Of a stretch of 64,000 bases of DNA, positions 23,072-34,373 are shown in pieces. The stretch's first letter is position 1. Each line of letters begins with the position of its first letter. The notes under the pieces were generated by a model that saw only the letters and a program-made list of their open reading frames with translations, was not told where the DNA came from and searched no databases. Source of the DNA: Cryptomeria japonica (lineage: Eukaryota; Streptophyta; Pinopsida; Cupressales; Cupressaceae); contig NC_081414.1 of assembly GCF_030272615.1 (NCBI RefSeq), positions 233,290,733 to 233,354,732 on the forward strand. Direction: 5' to 3'. Both the position numbers and the translations under genes were made by a program.

Positions 23072-24440
23072 ATTACAAGGGTTGTGTGTTTAAAGATTGT
23101 TGGAATTGCTTATCCATGTTGTCATTAATGTCAAATCTGGTGATCCGGATTGGTATGTGAGATGTTGCTAGATTATGTGTTGCATTAATGTTTTGTCATT
23201 GATGGCAACACTGGTTGTTTTGGTTGTTTACCGATTTTTGGTAGGTTCTGGTAGAGTGGTTAGACTATGATCCGATATACTCTGGTATGCTTTGATTTGT
23301 GGAATTGGTTTGGATCTATCATTCATGCTATTCAGATGTGTATCACGGTCAGTTGGTTCAGGATTTAATGACTAAGGAGCTATCATTTGTTCTAGTAAGC
23401 CTTTTTGTCACCGTAAGGGTTTTACCAGCAGAGCTTTGTTGAAGATCTTTTGATGCACTTGATAAGTGGTGTTGGTGCGGCTTCTAGATGGCTTGCAGGA
23501 TGCTATTGGTTATCTTGTTCATGTTCCTGCTGATTCATATTGTTGGATTTTGTTTATGGCGACCTATTTTGGGTCCAGTCTTATTCTGCTAGGTTATGGA
23601 TCGGTTTATGTAATGTGTTGGTGAATGATCCTGATGTGTTACCGATTTGATTTATTGATTGGATTATGTTGTTTTGGTCCTAGGCCAACTTGGTTGATCA
23701 TTGGATTGCGGGTTTATGTTATTAATTTATTGTATTATCTTTTAGGTGGCCAACCTAATTGTTTAGGTCCCGGGTTGGAATAAATATGATGTTAGATCTC
23801 TTTGTAGATCATGGTAATGGTCATGAGTTATGGGTTATGCAATTATCTGTGTGCGAATAAGGTTGTAATAATATGTAGAGGTTTTGGTCGATCATAAGTG
23901 ATCGAATTGGGTTGGTAAGAGAGGTTTAAGACCTCCGGTACTGAGCTTAACCAAAATTGTACTTAGGCATAGAAGATGTTATCTTTGTAGTTCACTCTTC
24001 TTTCCGGATTGCAGTCTGGATTTATTTTGTAGTCAGTGAGGCTCCTTTTGTGATGAGCAGTGCACTCTAGGATGTTGGCCTTCCTGCATGTGCAGGCCCC
24101 TCATTTTGTAATCACATACTACTACAAAAGTATTATTTGACTGTGGGTAGGCTTCCCACCGTGGTTTTTCCCTTTACTGGGTTTTTCATGTACAAATCTT
24201 GGTGTCATGTGATATAGGTGGATGGTAACTATTTTGTGATTTATGTTTATGCTTAATTGTTGTATCTTCTATTCCAGTATTTAGTTTATGCATTTCGGTA
24301 TTGATTTTATATGTTCCAGTAATAAGATTTTGAATGCTTAAAGTTCTATAATCTATTGACAACTAATTCACCCCCCCTCTCAGTTGTCCTCCGGTTATCT
24401 GAGTTGTCTAATAAATTACAAGGGTTGTGTGCTGAGAGAT
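23072..24440 (+). repeat. LTR-like segment A flanked by a ~98-bp direct repeat of D's 5' edge
   Basis: 23072-23170 (flank ATTACAAGGGTTGTGTG plus the first ~72 bases of a D-type LTR, TGTTGGAATTGC) recurs, about 90% alike by eye, at 24415-24512. Between them lies about 1.24 kb (23178-24413) that looks like a copia LTR: TGTTGCATTAATG start, the CCCACCGTGGTTTTTCCC signature at about 24156, ATTCACCCCCCCTCTCAG near the end, and GTCTAATA as a decayed CTAACA terminus. The flanks TTATG and AATTA do not match as a TSD and no PBS follows, so whether it is a solo LTR or a rearrangement product is unresolved. Confidence 0.6.
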
Positions 24441-25817
24441 TGCTGAAATTACTTATCCATGTTGTCATTAATGTCAAATATGGTGATTTGGATTGGTATG
24501 TGAGATGTTGTACATGAAGATTGATATGTAATATTTTTTATATGTTGAGTTGCAGCACAATGGAAGATAGGTACATGCATGTTACAGACTATAGATCCTT
24601 GTTGTTGTTGTTGATGATGATGTTGTCATAATATTTGAGATGATTATTCTTATGGAATAATAAGGATATGAGTGTATGGATGTGAGAGTTTTTGGTGTTG
24701 GTTGTGACATTTGTTCATGTGTTTCAGAAGCTATTCTTCGAATGTCATGTTTCAGTTGTATGTTCAGATATGTTGTGGTGAGTAGATTCTTGTGCTCTGG
24801 TTTGTTCTGACTTTGTTGGTTTTTGGTATCATTCATTTGGTGGTTTGGTTTTCACATCTTGAATCATGTAATGTTGACTTTGATCATGATTAGTGCACTC
24901 TGGAATTTTTGGTCTTAGCTATGTTCTGGTAGTTCCAATTTGTGCTCCGGTAATTGCGGCATCATGGTAGCATGTTGTTTTATTGCTTCGTGGATATGTT
25001 CTTTTCTAGTCTGGCCGACCTTGAAGATCTATATTGGTATACTACTCTAGTGATTGTAATGTGTCATTAAAATGTTTTTTTTATTGAATATCTTAGAGGC
25101 CAAATTGATTTATATTTCCAAATTGACACACACACGTACACACATATATAAGATTTCTTTAGGAGATTTAAAAAGATATGTGAGAGAGAATGTATGTATG
25201 TAGAAGCGTGAAAGTGGAATGAGCATGAGTAAAGAGTAGAAGTGATATGCGACAAAGGGAAAGTGTTGGTTTGATATGAGAAAATTGGTTCAATGAGTTG
25301 GTGAAGTGATTCGCAAAGGTTCTTAACCAGATCTGCTGCAGACAGTTAGTGAATTGCAGTAAGTTTGTGAAGTGATTTATAGAGGTTCTTAACTAGATCT
25401 ATTACAAGTAGTTAGTATGTTGTCGGAGCTTTAACTGAAACTGTCTTCATACATGTGTAGATGGAACTTTCTCAATTCACTCCTTTTGGCAATAGGCCTT
25501 TTCAACAGTATGCCAATTTTATTTGAGCAAGAAGCTCTCCGAGCAGTGAGCCCTCCGGTAATGAACTTGTTTTTTTGTCACCTCATATAATTAGTTATAT
25601 TATCTTGAGAGTTAACCCTCTCTATGGTTTTTTCCCTCTTTAGGTTTTCCGCGTATAAAAATCTTTGGTGTCTTTTGTGTGGTTGTGTTATGCAATTTAT
25701 TGTTGTGTTTTTAAGGATAAATAAGATTAAGTTAAGATCGGCATATTATTTGTTTCATCTAAGAATTTGTCTAGAATATTGATTCACCCCCCTCTCAGTA
25801 TTTAAGTATGTTTAACA
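24441..25817 (+). repeat. 5' LTR of element D
   Basis: 1,377 bp from TGCTGAAATTAC to GTTTAACA. It aligns with the three pieces of the 3' LTR (for example CAATGGAAGATAGGT, TTGTGCTCTGGTTTG, TGAATCATGTAATGTTGACTT). A TATA-like CATATATAAGAT occurs at about 25143-25154 and is conserved at 57837-57848. It contains TTGTCATTAATGTCAA near the start, part of the PPT/U3 inverted repeat seen at the 3' end. Confidence 0.88.
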
Positions 25818-25819
25818 AT

Positions 25820-25830
25820 TGGTATCAGAT
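25820..25830 (+). other. Element D primer-binding site
   Basis: TGGTATCAGAT lies two bases after the LTR end. It matches the copia initiator-Met primer site except at its last position(s). Confidence 0.85.
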
Positions 25831-25883
25831 TTCAGTCCCTTGCTAATAGATTAACCACTTGAGGGAGAAATTGATTTCAACAG

Positions 25884-26880
25884 ATGCCTTCTATGAAAAT
25901 GGATGGAGAATATCAATTGGACGAAGAACTGAAGACAACCCTTGAAGATTTTGAAAGTGTGAAATCTGAGAATGAAGAATTGAAAGAGAATGTGAAGGTA
26001 GTGAATGAATGTGTGCAGAAGCTGAGAGATCAAATTCGGAAGTTCAAAGCAAGGCATAGAGAAGTTAGCAAGGAATTGAAGCAAGCAAATGAGACTAAAC
26101 ATGAGCCTAAAATTGTAGATAGAAGAAAACATGAAAGTGGAAGAAATCTTGAAGAATGCAATTAATCCGAAGTCTGAAGAAAATGGAAAGTTAGAACAAG
26201 AATTGTTAAAGCTAAAATCATAAGCTAAAGTCAGTGAAAGTAATGTGTTATTGGATAAACTATTGTAAATGCAGATATCACACAAGGATAAGGAAGGATT
26301 AGGATTCACTAGTCAGTGTTCAAAAGACAAAGGTAAAGGGAAAGAAAAGATGGAGACTAAAAAGAAGACTGAAGGTGCAAACAAAGTTTGAACTCCCAGA
26401 CCTACGGTTCGACAACGTAATGCTCAAAGGCATCCATCATTTAATGGATATGATTTTGAGTGCAATTATTTTGGACTTAAAGTTGTAGATTGTAGAAGAA
26501 ATGTGAATCATAATATTCAATGCTTTAGATGTGGAAATTCTAGACATGAGGCTAACAACTACAATAGTCAAGTTAATAACAAAAGATATGGATCATTTAT
26601 GAATGGAATAAATGGATCTCAAGTGAATGTGTTTTTTCAAGGTCATTGTCACATAGACCATAAATTTGGTCATAAAGCTAATCAGTGCAGATTCAAAGGA
26701 AATTCAGTGAATTCAGGACAAAAGAAGGTAAAGTGATATAATTGTAACACATATAGACATTTTTCTAAAAATTGCAAGAATGAGAAGGTTCTAGAAAATA
26801 AACCTAAAAGGAATGTCATGGTATGAAAAAAGAATGAATCTATGGAACCCTCTGCATCCAAATCTGGTGTGGGTGCCTCT
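25884..26880 (+). pseudogene. Element D gag-like region with coiled coil and four CCHC-like knuckles
   Basis: The frame starting at ATG 25884 is very rich in Glu/Lys with heptad-like spacing (LKTTLEDFESVKSENEELKE, VVNECVQKLRDQIRKFKARH), so a coiled coil is likely. After stops the region gives a basic linker (KDKGKGKEKMETKKK) and a run of knuckle-like motifs: CNYFGLKVVDC, CFRCGNSRHEANNY, CHIDHKFGHKANQC and YNCNTYRHFSKNC. Each has lost one ligand. In the last, the first Cys codon is now TGA (26734-26736). Multiple knuckles and a coiled coil indicate a nucleocapsid-type protein. No protease follows. Confidence 0.75.
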
Positions 26881-27230
26881 TCCTCTGAAAATTGATCCGG
26901 TAGTTAGTGGTCAGGGAGAGATTCAATGAAAATTCTATTTGTCCCCCCTATGAGAAGGGAATTATTGTGGTAGAACAAGATGGTGTTGATATTGTTGATA
27001 ATGTATGTTCTGGTAGATTGGGCATGCAAAAGAGTAAAGTTTCGGCTGACATCATGTTGATAAGATGGTTTTGGCAATGAAACCCTAGGTACTCTAAGTG
27101 AGATAAATATTCATTGTTTCAATCATTTTTGCATCTTGCGTTGAAGAAAGATTGAAGATCAGAGAAAGCAAAGAGAAGAAGGAAATTCAAAATTTGATTC
27201 ATACACAAGGTATTTCTCATATCTCTTCCT

Positions 27231-28928
27231 ATGGATTCTAAGGCAATGACTATTCAAATAATTAAAAATGTGCGTCTGGATGAGTATAATCATGAGAAAA
27301 TAAGGAAATTGAGAAATTCTCTGTCGAATGAAAGCATGCGGGAAATTAGAGATTTGGGGCATAAGGGTTTAGATCTTTGGAACGAGTTTCCTTGGTTTGA
27401 AAATGAGGACATGATAAAATATCTCTTGAATTGTGTTGAGAATGATCATATGATTTTGGATAAGCCATATCCGATTTCAAAATAAGTTGTTTTTGTTGTA
27501 ACTGGTTTATGTGATAATGGACCCGTTCCGGTAAAGAAATTAATAAAAAATAAAGAGGTTGAAACCCTAACTGATGTATCAGGTGATCAATGGGTAGTCA
27601 TAATTGACACTATTTTTGACCTTGTAGTGAGGTATGTTGCTTATGGAATCTCTTATAAGATCTACTTCAGAAATAGAGAAGGTTCTACTTTGGCTATTGT
27701 TGTATACATTGCGCATCAGATGGTGAGAGAAGACAAATACTTTGATTTATGTGAATTGTTGAGAGAACAATTGGTAGAAAACATTAAGATGACTAAGGAA
27801 CAGGGTTATCCGTTCAGATTTGGCTCCTTGATTGTTTGTTTGATACTTTATTTCACATTTGCCCCTAAAATAAAATATTACATGAAAATAAAAAAATTCA
27901 TTTGGAAAACAAATTTTTCAGATATTTGGCTTGTTTGAAAAATAAATATCTGTCATGCAGAGAATATTTCTTGGAGTTTTAGAAGAAGAAGTTGTTCTCT
28001 AGTTCGGTTCCTAGTTCTGTCAATATTCCTGAAGGAAGTGCCTCCGATAGTAAAAGTTCAAAGAGGAAAAGTGTGATGTCTCCTTCAGGATCAATGAAGA
28101 AGTCAAGAAGCGAAGTTTCACACGAGGTTATTTCTCTAGATAATCCAAAATCATTTGTTGTGAGTAAGGATAAGCACGTTGTTGAAGAAAGAGAGGATGA
28201 AGAAAATGATCCATGTAGTGTTGATAATATTGCAAGTTTTCTAAAGGAAGAAGTTGGACTGAAAAAGGTTGGTGAATTGTGTTTTGAGCATCCCTCCTAT
28301 GATCAAAGATCAAATTGAGGAAATTCTAGTTGATTATTTGGTTCAAAATTGTATTTCTCTGGACAATATTATAGAATTTTTTCTGGATGTCCTGTGTGAA
28401 GTGCTTAGAGATTGAATGAAACAATCTGTTAAGGCATCGGTTGCTAAAGAATATATTCAGGATGACATGGAATAGAAATGTATATATGCTCAAAATAGAT
28501 TATCTAACGATATAAAGAATATGAGAGTTTGTGTGGTAGAAGCAAGCAAAGTTTACAAATACTATTTCCAATGGCCTATAGTTGTGGGGAATTTCAAAGC
28601 AAAAATTAACTCTATTGAATCTGAGTTGTGTTCCTTGGGTCAGGTGTTTGATATTTTCAGTGATATTGATGGTGTACAAAGAAGGAAGACAAATTCTTTG
28701 CAATCAGATCTTACATTTTATTAGAAGAACAAAAAAGATGTGGTAAGTATATTCTTAAAAGTAAAAGAGATTGTTGAATCTCGATTAGAGAATCTTTCCT
28801 ATATTCTCTTTGAAGCTAAGAAGTGTGTGCGAAACATCTCTTTTCTAGGTTTGTTATTAGATGTAGTTGATATAATTTCCCAAAATGATAGTTTGAGCTT
28901 AAGTATCCATTTGGTGATGAATTCTTAG
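27231..28928 (+). pseudogene. Element D second reading frame, unknown product
   Basis: I do not recognise this protein. Starting at ATG 27231 the frame runs to 27938 with a single TAA (27483). It includes RNSLSNESMREIRDLGHKGLDLWNEFPW (given in parts), REDKYFDLCELLREQLVENI and GYPFRFGSLIVCLILYFTF, a hydrophobic stretch at about codons 205-220. After a frame change, 27992-28318 is Ser/Lys-rich and then acidic (SSKRKSVMSPSGSMKK, EEREDEENDP). 28319-28928 continues with stops and helical, possibly coiled-coil segments (VFLKVKEIVESRLENLSY region). It has no RT, integrase or protease motif. It sits between gag and the PPT. It could be a lineage-specific extra ORF or a captured gene. Confidence 0.5.
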
Positions 28929-29008
28929 AAATAGTTTTATTCGAAATTGAAGGATAAGTATAAGAGAATATTTTAGAAGAGTAAGTGAAGCATTCTTTCC
29001 TTTGCAAT

Positions 29009-30215
29009 TGTAAAGCGGAAAATCGATCGAACCCTAGTTGCTCTCCCCTCTTCCAACTCCGAGGAGAGAGAAGGGAGGTCGCTAGGGTTGATGGTTTTCA
29101 CTTAGGGAGACTTTACATTCAAAAGAGGGGTTGAAACCCACGAGATCCAATCCCACACAATGCAAGATTGGATTCTAAATGAGTTTCAAGGGTTAAGACA
29201 GCAAGGCTACCCTCTTTTGTAAAGAATGTTGATAGAAGAATTAGGCTAGGAATGCATAGAAAGTGACAAAGATTCGCTTATAAACTGAGGTAGGGATATA
29301 GGATGAAGCTGCAGACCTGGAATTAGCAGTAAAATGTCGATACGGCGTTGTCCTGCAAATTTGAGCAAAAGTTGACAGGACGATGGCGCCCGACGTGCAC
29401 ACGGTCCTCCGAAAAATCCGCGAAATGAAGGGGGATCTGTTCGTCTCTGCACAAGGATTCCAGATCTTCAATTTCAGCCGCGTACCTGCAACCTACACAC
29501 AGAAAAGCGAAGACGATTGGGGGGTTAGGGATTAGGGGTTTGCCTTTAGGTCAAACCCTGGTTTTGGAATTAACCAAGAAATGAGAAATGCTGTAAATGT
29601 AAATGTCTGTAATGTAAAACAAGTACTAATACCTTGTTGTAAGGATGTTTGTATCCTTATGTTGGAAGGTATAGATGTTGTTGTTTGTTGTATGTTGTAG
29701 TAATATGTAGTAAGTGATCTCCTCTTCAATGGTTGAATCCTTGTCTTGAATGCAACACTTAGCCTTGAATGGAGACTTAGAAGGAATGCTTGAATGCTTG
29801 AATGTTTGAGTATAGTTTCCACGCCTTGTACACATATGTCCTTCTTCTTTTCATCTTCTTACCCAAATGGGAGAGAAAAATGTAGTTTATATACTTGTCA
29901 ATTAGGGCTGATAGACTGATTTTCCCAACCTTAGGCCAACCAGGAAATGATATTTTCCAAATTGCAAACAAAAAGACCCGAAGTCCCAAAGGAGACCGGG
30001 CCCAAAATAGGGCCATGGACCAGGGCGCTGGGCGCCCTGGTCCCACCTACCGGGACAATAGGGTGCAAAGGAGGTTCAGGCCAGGGTGCTTGAAAATGAA
30101 GTTTTTAGTGTCGTAAATAGGTTTCGGGGTCTCCATTTAGGTTGCGTGTTGCGTCACCATCGTGAAGACCGAAATGCAGTCGAAATTGCAGGTGTCGCAA
30201 TTTTAGGACGCTACA
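29009..30215 (-). repeat. 3' LTR of element E
   Basis: 1,207 bp, TGTAAAGCGG to ACGCTACA on the plus strand. It contains one perfect 12-bp hairpin (30017-30028/30032-30043, loop TGG) and a minus-strand TATA-like AGTATATAAAC (about 29885-29896). Overlapping frames at 29241-30046 are LTR sequence and recur in the other copy; they are not genes. Confidence 0.93.
30017..30043. repeat. Perfect 12-bp hairpin in E LTR
   Basis: GGACCAGGGCGC - TGG - GCGCCCTGGTCC, a GC-rich perfect inverted repeat. The other LTR has two adjacent, slightly altered copies (36562-36588 and 36593-36619) through a 31-bp tandem duplication. Confidence 0.9.
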
Positions 30216-30230
30216 TTTAGCCCCCACTTT
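30216..30230 (-). other. Element E polypurine tract
   Basis: The minus strand reads AAAGTGGGGGCTAAA immediately before the 3' LTR, the expected PPT position and composition. Confidence 0.8.
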
Positions 30231-30999
30231 AGCGGGAGTATGTATCCTCATACTTCCGGTAAAGTACAAGGAAACAATATTGAAAGACTTTCACCACGTC
30301 AAGGAGGCAAGACACACCAAGCCCCCAGTGGACTAAGGATCTTACGACTTCGATTGACAAAGTAAAAGGGAAGATCACGAGGGAGAACCATGACTGTCAG
30401 TAGTAAGGTTCCCTCACTATGAGTCATGCAAGAGAAATACCGAAAATTTTCAAGGCAAAGCTAAGTTCGCCAAGAAATTTTCGAGTATCTTGAAAGGATA
30501 GACCGGGTGTGTACCCCCCTACGTTAAAGCGATCGCACACGCCTCAACGGGGGTGATTGTTTTAACGTAGTGATACACATAAGAAATGAGAAGGGAAAGG
30601 AGCACGTTATCGCAAGGATTTAGCCCCCAAGTATGAGATAAACCCAAGGATAATAAACACAAAGCACAAGGTGACTTCGCTTTCCTCGGGGTCTGTATGC
30701 TGTATGATAAGTCATGTATATATATATCATATGTATGTATGCATAATTGTTCTTCATTCCCCAATCAAGGAAGGTCACCTAGAAGAAGGGAACACATGTG
30801 TCTTTTGAGTCAACATGAGAGAGACCAAAAGAGATCTCAATGCTTTGCATCATCCTCAAGTAGACAACACTAAGGACAACAAATAGAAGAGAGAGAATAA
30901 CATATAGAAGAAGTAACAAAAGAGAGGAGGAGAGAATCTGCTATGCTAATGAAACTAGTCTAGCATGTCATCTACCCCCCGATCTTGCTAATCAATGTT
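30231..30999 (-). other. Element E 3' untranslated region, no gene
   Basis: 770 bp between the probable ancestral stop (31000) and the PPT. No pol-like motif on either strand. An AT dinucleotide patch lies at about 30716-30735. Confidence 0.65.
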
Positions 31000-33900
31000 T
31001 CAGGAAGGTAGGGAACACGCTAGAGGAGGAACATCCAACACAGCAGATGGAGCTATCATGAGATCCAAAAAAGAGCTATGTTCATGTTCCAAGCCACATT
31101 GTTCTTGTCTAGGAGCTAGGATAAGTGCTTTAGAAAATTCATTAGATAAATGGTTATCAATATCAGCAAGAGGAGTAACATTTTCATCATGAATAACATT
31201 TTCATCTATATCATCATCAAGATTTATAAAAATAGGATCTTTAACTCGCACAGGATCAAGACCATCATGCATCTTATGTTTAGGAGATTTAGGCTCAATG
31301 TCCGGCTGAGGAGAAAATGGAATAATGCTTGTTGAAGGTGTTTTTGGAGATTGCAAAGTTTGAGAAGCAGCTGCTTGAGCTCTACGACGACGCTTTCGTC
31401 GGCGTTCACATGCAGAACGATTTCGTCTAGTCTTAGTAGGAAGTGGAGAAGATTGAGGAGGAGGAATGTTCTCATCCTTATCACTTGGGTGTTTAGGTTG
31501 TGGTCTCTTAGGCTGGATAATAGGAGAAGAAGAAGGTCTCTTCTCTCTATAAAGGAAGGAGGAGGAACTGCTCCGTATAAAGGAGGAATATTTGGTTTAG
31601 GAAGGAGACCAAGTCCATCATGACGAGGAGGTATAGGTCTACTCTTAGAAGGCTTTTTAGGCATAGACATAGTCACATCCATAGGAATGGGTTGGGAATC
31701 TTCTTGAGGAAAGACATTAGTTTTATCTTTCAAAGGAAGAATTTCCTTCTCAAGAACAATAGGAATGTCAAGTTTAGGTGTTCTAGGTTCACTTAGAGAT
31801 AGGATCATATCTGTTTTCCACTTTTGATAAAATTTGAAAAGATGATCACTTCGCGGAGGAAGAGATTGGAATTGTTTAGGCCAAAAGTAATCAATAGGAA
31901 CGCTAGAGGTTCTTTCAGCTAGTTTAAAGAGACTATGATTGATAGTAACAACTTCACCATTATGGGGAAATTTCAAACACTTGTGAATAGGAGAAGTAAT
32001 AGCTTTCATGGAAGATAGCCAAGGATAGCCAAGCTTCACACGAAATTGTTCGGAAGAAGGAATGATCGCAAAGTTCACATCAAGGGATTTATTATGGACC
32101 TCAATAGGTAATGTAATAGAACCAATTGCAGGAGAAGAAAAAACATCAAATAATTTCACAATCACATCTGTTTTGTCATAGATCACTTGATTCAATTGCA
32201 AAGTAAAAAGAAACTCTTCAGTAATAACATTAACCATGCACGAAGGATCAATAAGCACTCCATGGCAAGGTGTATTCTTGACTTTTGCAACTATGTATAA
32301 AGGACCATCAAGTGCCCTAATGGTTTCACTAGAATCAAATGTGATGGAAAGTTCTTTAGGGTTTTCTTGCTGCTCTACAAAGTTAATCACATTCGGAGTC
32401 ATAGACACAAGACCATCAGATGAGAGAGAGGAATCATTAGCCTCAATCGCATTAGAGGTATGAGAAGGTAATGGATTAGTAAAAATCTGAAGATTTTGGT
32501 TAGGAGGAGCTACAGATGTATTGCCTTTATCATTCACTCCAGAAACAGAGATAGTATTATTATCAATCAAATCTTGAATTTTACCCTTTAAAGAAAAACA
32601 TTTTTCAGTATCATGCCCAGGCTGACAATGAAAGTGACAAAAAGTTTTGTTATCAAAATAAGGTGAAGTAATCTTTGCAGGATCAATTTGCCTTATAGGA
32701 GGAAGAGTAAGCACATTTTGTTCCAATAACTTATTCATAATACTATGCAATGATTCATTCAAAGGAGTATACTTTCTTTCTTTCTTGAAAAATTTAGAAA
32801 TAGGAGGCACACCTGATGCTGCATTCACATTGTTGTTGATGATGTTTTCATTGAATTTGATGGAATCTCTGTTCGGTTTAAACTTCCCAAATGGTTGTTG
32901 ACTACTATCACCCTTATCACTCGGAGCCATAGGATGAGATTGTTCCATTTGACTCACAGTCAGTTGATAATTGTGAAGAGTTGCACACAACTGTTGGAAA
33001 GAAGTAAACTCAGAAAATAGAAGTTTGTCTCGAATATCTTTTTGTAAATTAGAAATAAAGATTCTTTGAATATCATTGTCAGGCACTGGAAAAGAAATTT
33101 GAGCATACAAATGCTTATATCTACCAATGAAATCAATCACTTTTTCTTTAACACCTTGTTTACAATGCATTAAATCAATCAAAGTAACCTTAGGACTTAT
33201 ATTGTTTTGAAATTGTTGAATGAAAGCATTTGCAAGTTGTTCAAAAGAAGTAATAGAATAAGAAGGCAACGAGCAATACCATTGTAGGGCTTTGTCTCTT
33301 AATGTTCTAGTAAACAGTTTTGCAAGCAACCTTTGGTCATAAGCAAAATCAGTACAAATTGTTTGAAAAGTCTTAACATGTGTTAGAGGATCACCTTTAC
33401 CATTATAAAGCTCCAAATGCGGGATTTCAACATGTTTAGGAGGGATAGCTCGAACAATGTCAAGAGAAAGTGGGCTCGCAACATCAAATGTGGGCACACT
33501 AAACTTAGATTGATTCATAGAGGCAATTTGTTGCTGTAAAGAAGAGACAGTTTGTGCAAGATTGTTAATGGTAGCTTCAGTCGAAGAATTCATATTAGAT
33601 GTGTTAGATTGAGATGGAGGTTTTATGTTATTGAAAGAAGGTAAAGAGTAAGGTGGTGGGACTCTATGATAATTAGTCATAGGAGATGATTGGACAGGAG
33701 GAACACTACAAGGAGTAATGGAATGGTTGAATGAATTGCTCCCTTGCATCATGTTCATTTGCGGAGATATAATAGGAACACTCATTGAAGGAATGAATGA
33801 AGAAGTTGGATTGAGTGAAGGAATAGGGTTAATTGAAGAAGAGGGATTGCCCCCATGACTAGTGATCACAGGGGGAATGTCTTGTATAGAAGTAGTCATT

Positions 33901-34373
33901 ATGTTTGATGTAAAGGTAGGTATGCTAGCAATAGGAGTTGTCAAAGGAATAGAATGATTGACTTGAATAGGAGGTTGTGTATAACCCAAAGTTTCGGCAC
34001 AACTCTTCATAGGCATCACATTCGAATCCACAATGTGTGCAATACCACGCAAAATATCAATTCCATTCTTATCACTTTGAAGCATATGTTTTAGACCCTC
34101 AATTAAAGGAAGAGCTTGACTATCAGGGTATTCTTGAGACATCCATTGTCGAAAATCGTCAAATTGATTATCCAATTTCGAAAGTTGTTCTACAGAAACC
34201 TCATGGAGAGATTCTTCATCATTAGGAGGATTAGAGGAATTACCCATGTCCTCGTTAAAAAGGCTATTCAAATTAGGTTCCATCTCCTTAGTAGTTAAAC
34301 CTCGGAAAGACTTAAATCTACGGCTTCGTCTAACGGGAATAGTGTAAGTAGGGCTTATGGTTGTAAAACTCAT
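31000..34373 (-). CDS. Element E gag with zinc knuckle and degenerate retropepsin-like domain (frameshift near the end)
   Basis: The minus-strand frame from ATG 34373 is open for 1,049 codons to 31224. Residues 1-300 are Ser/Pro/Asn-rich. About 310-465 is a Ty3/gypsy retrotransposon gag domain (DKALQWYCSLPSYSITSFEQ, ANAFIQQFQNN). About 575-590 is CHFHCQPGHDTEKC, a gypsy-type knuckle. About 690-790 resembles a retropepsin (VLIDPSCMVNVI ... KLGYPWLSS), with D-P-S where family members have D-G-G or D-S-G, so activity is doubtful. From about residue 940 the protein becomes Leu-rich and unlike the rest. A one-base shift near 31540-31560 enters a frame with PQPKHPSDKD, a basic RRKRRRRAQ block and an acidic tail (INLDDDIDEN), ending at 31000. 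That is the likely original C-terminus. No pol follows. Confidence 0.85.

Noticed and set aside
25884-26165. Stand-alone host coiled-coil gene
   Set aside because: It follows an LTR and PBS directly and leads into zinc-knuckle motifs, so it is the element D gag.
29241-30116. Several frames of 68-96 codons, repeated at 35786-36712
   Set aside because: They are the two copies of the E LTR, so their conservation reflects LTR duplication.
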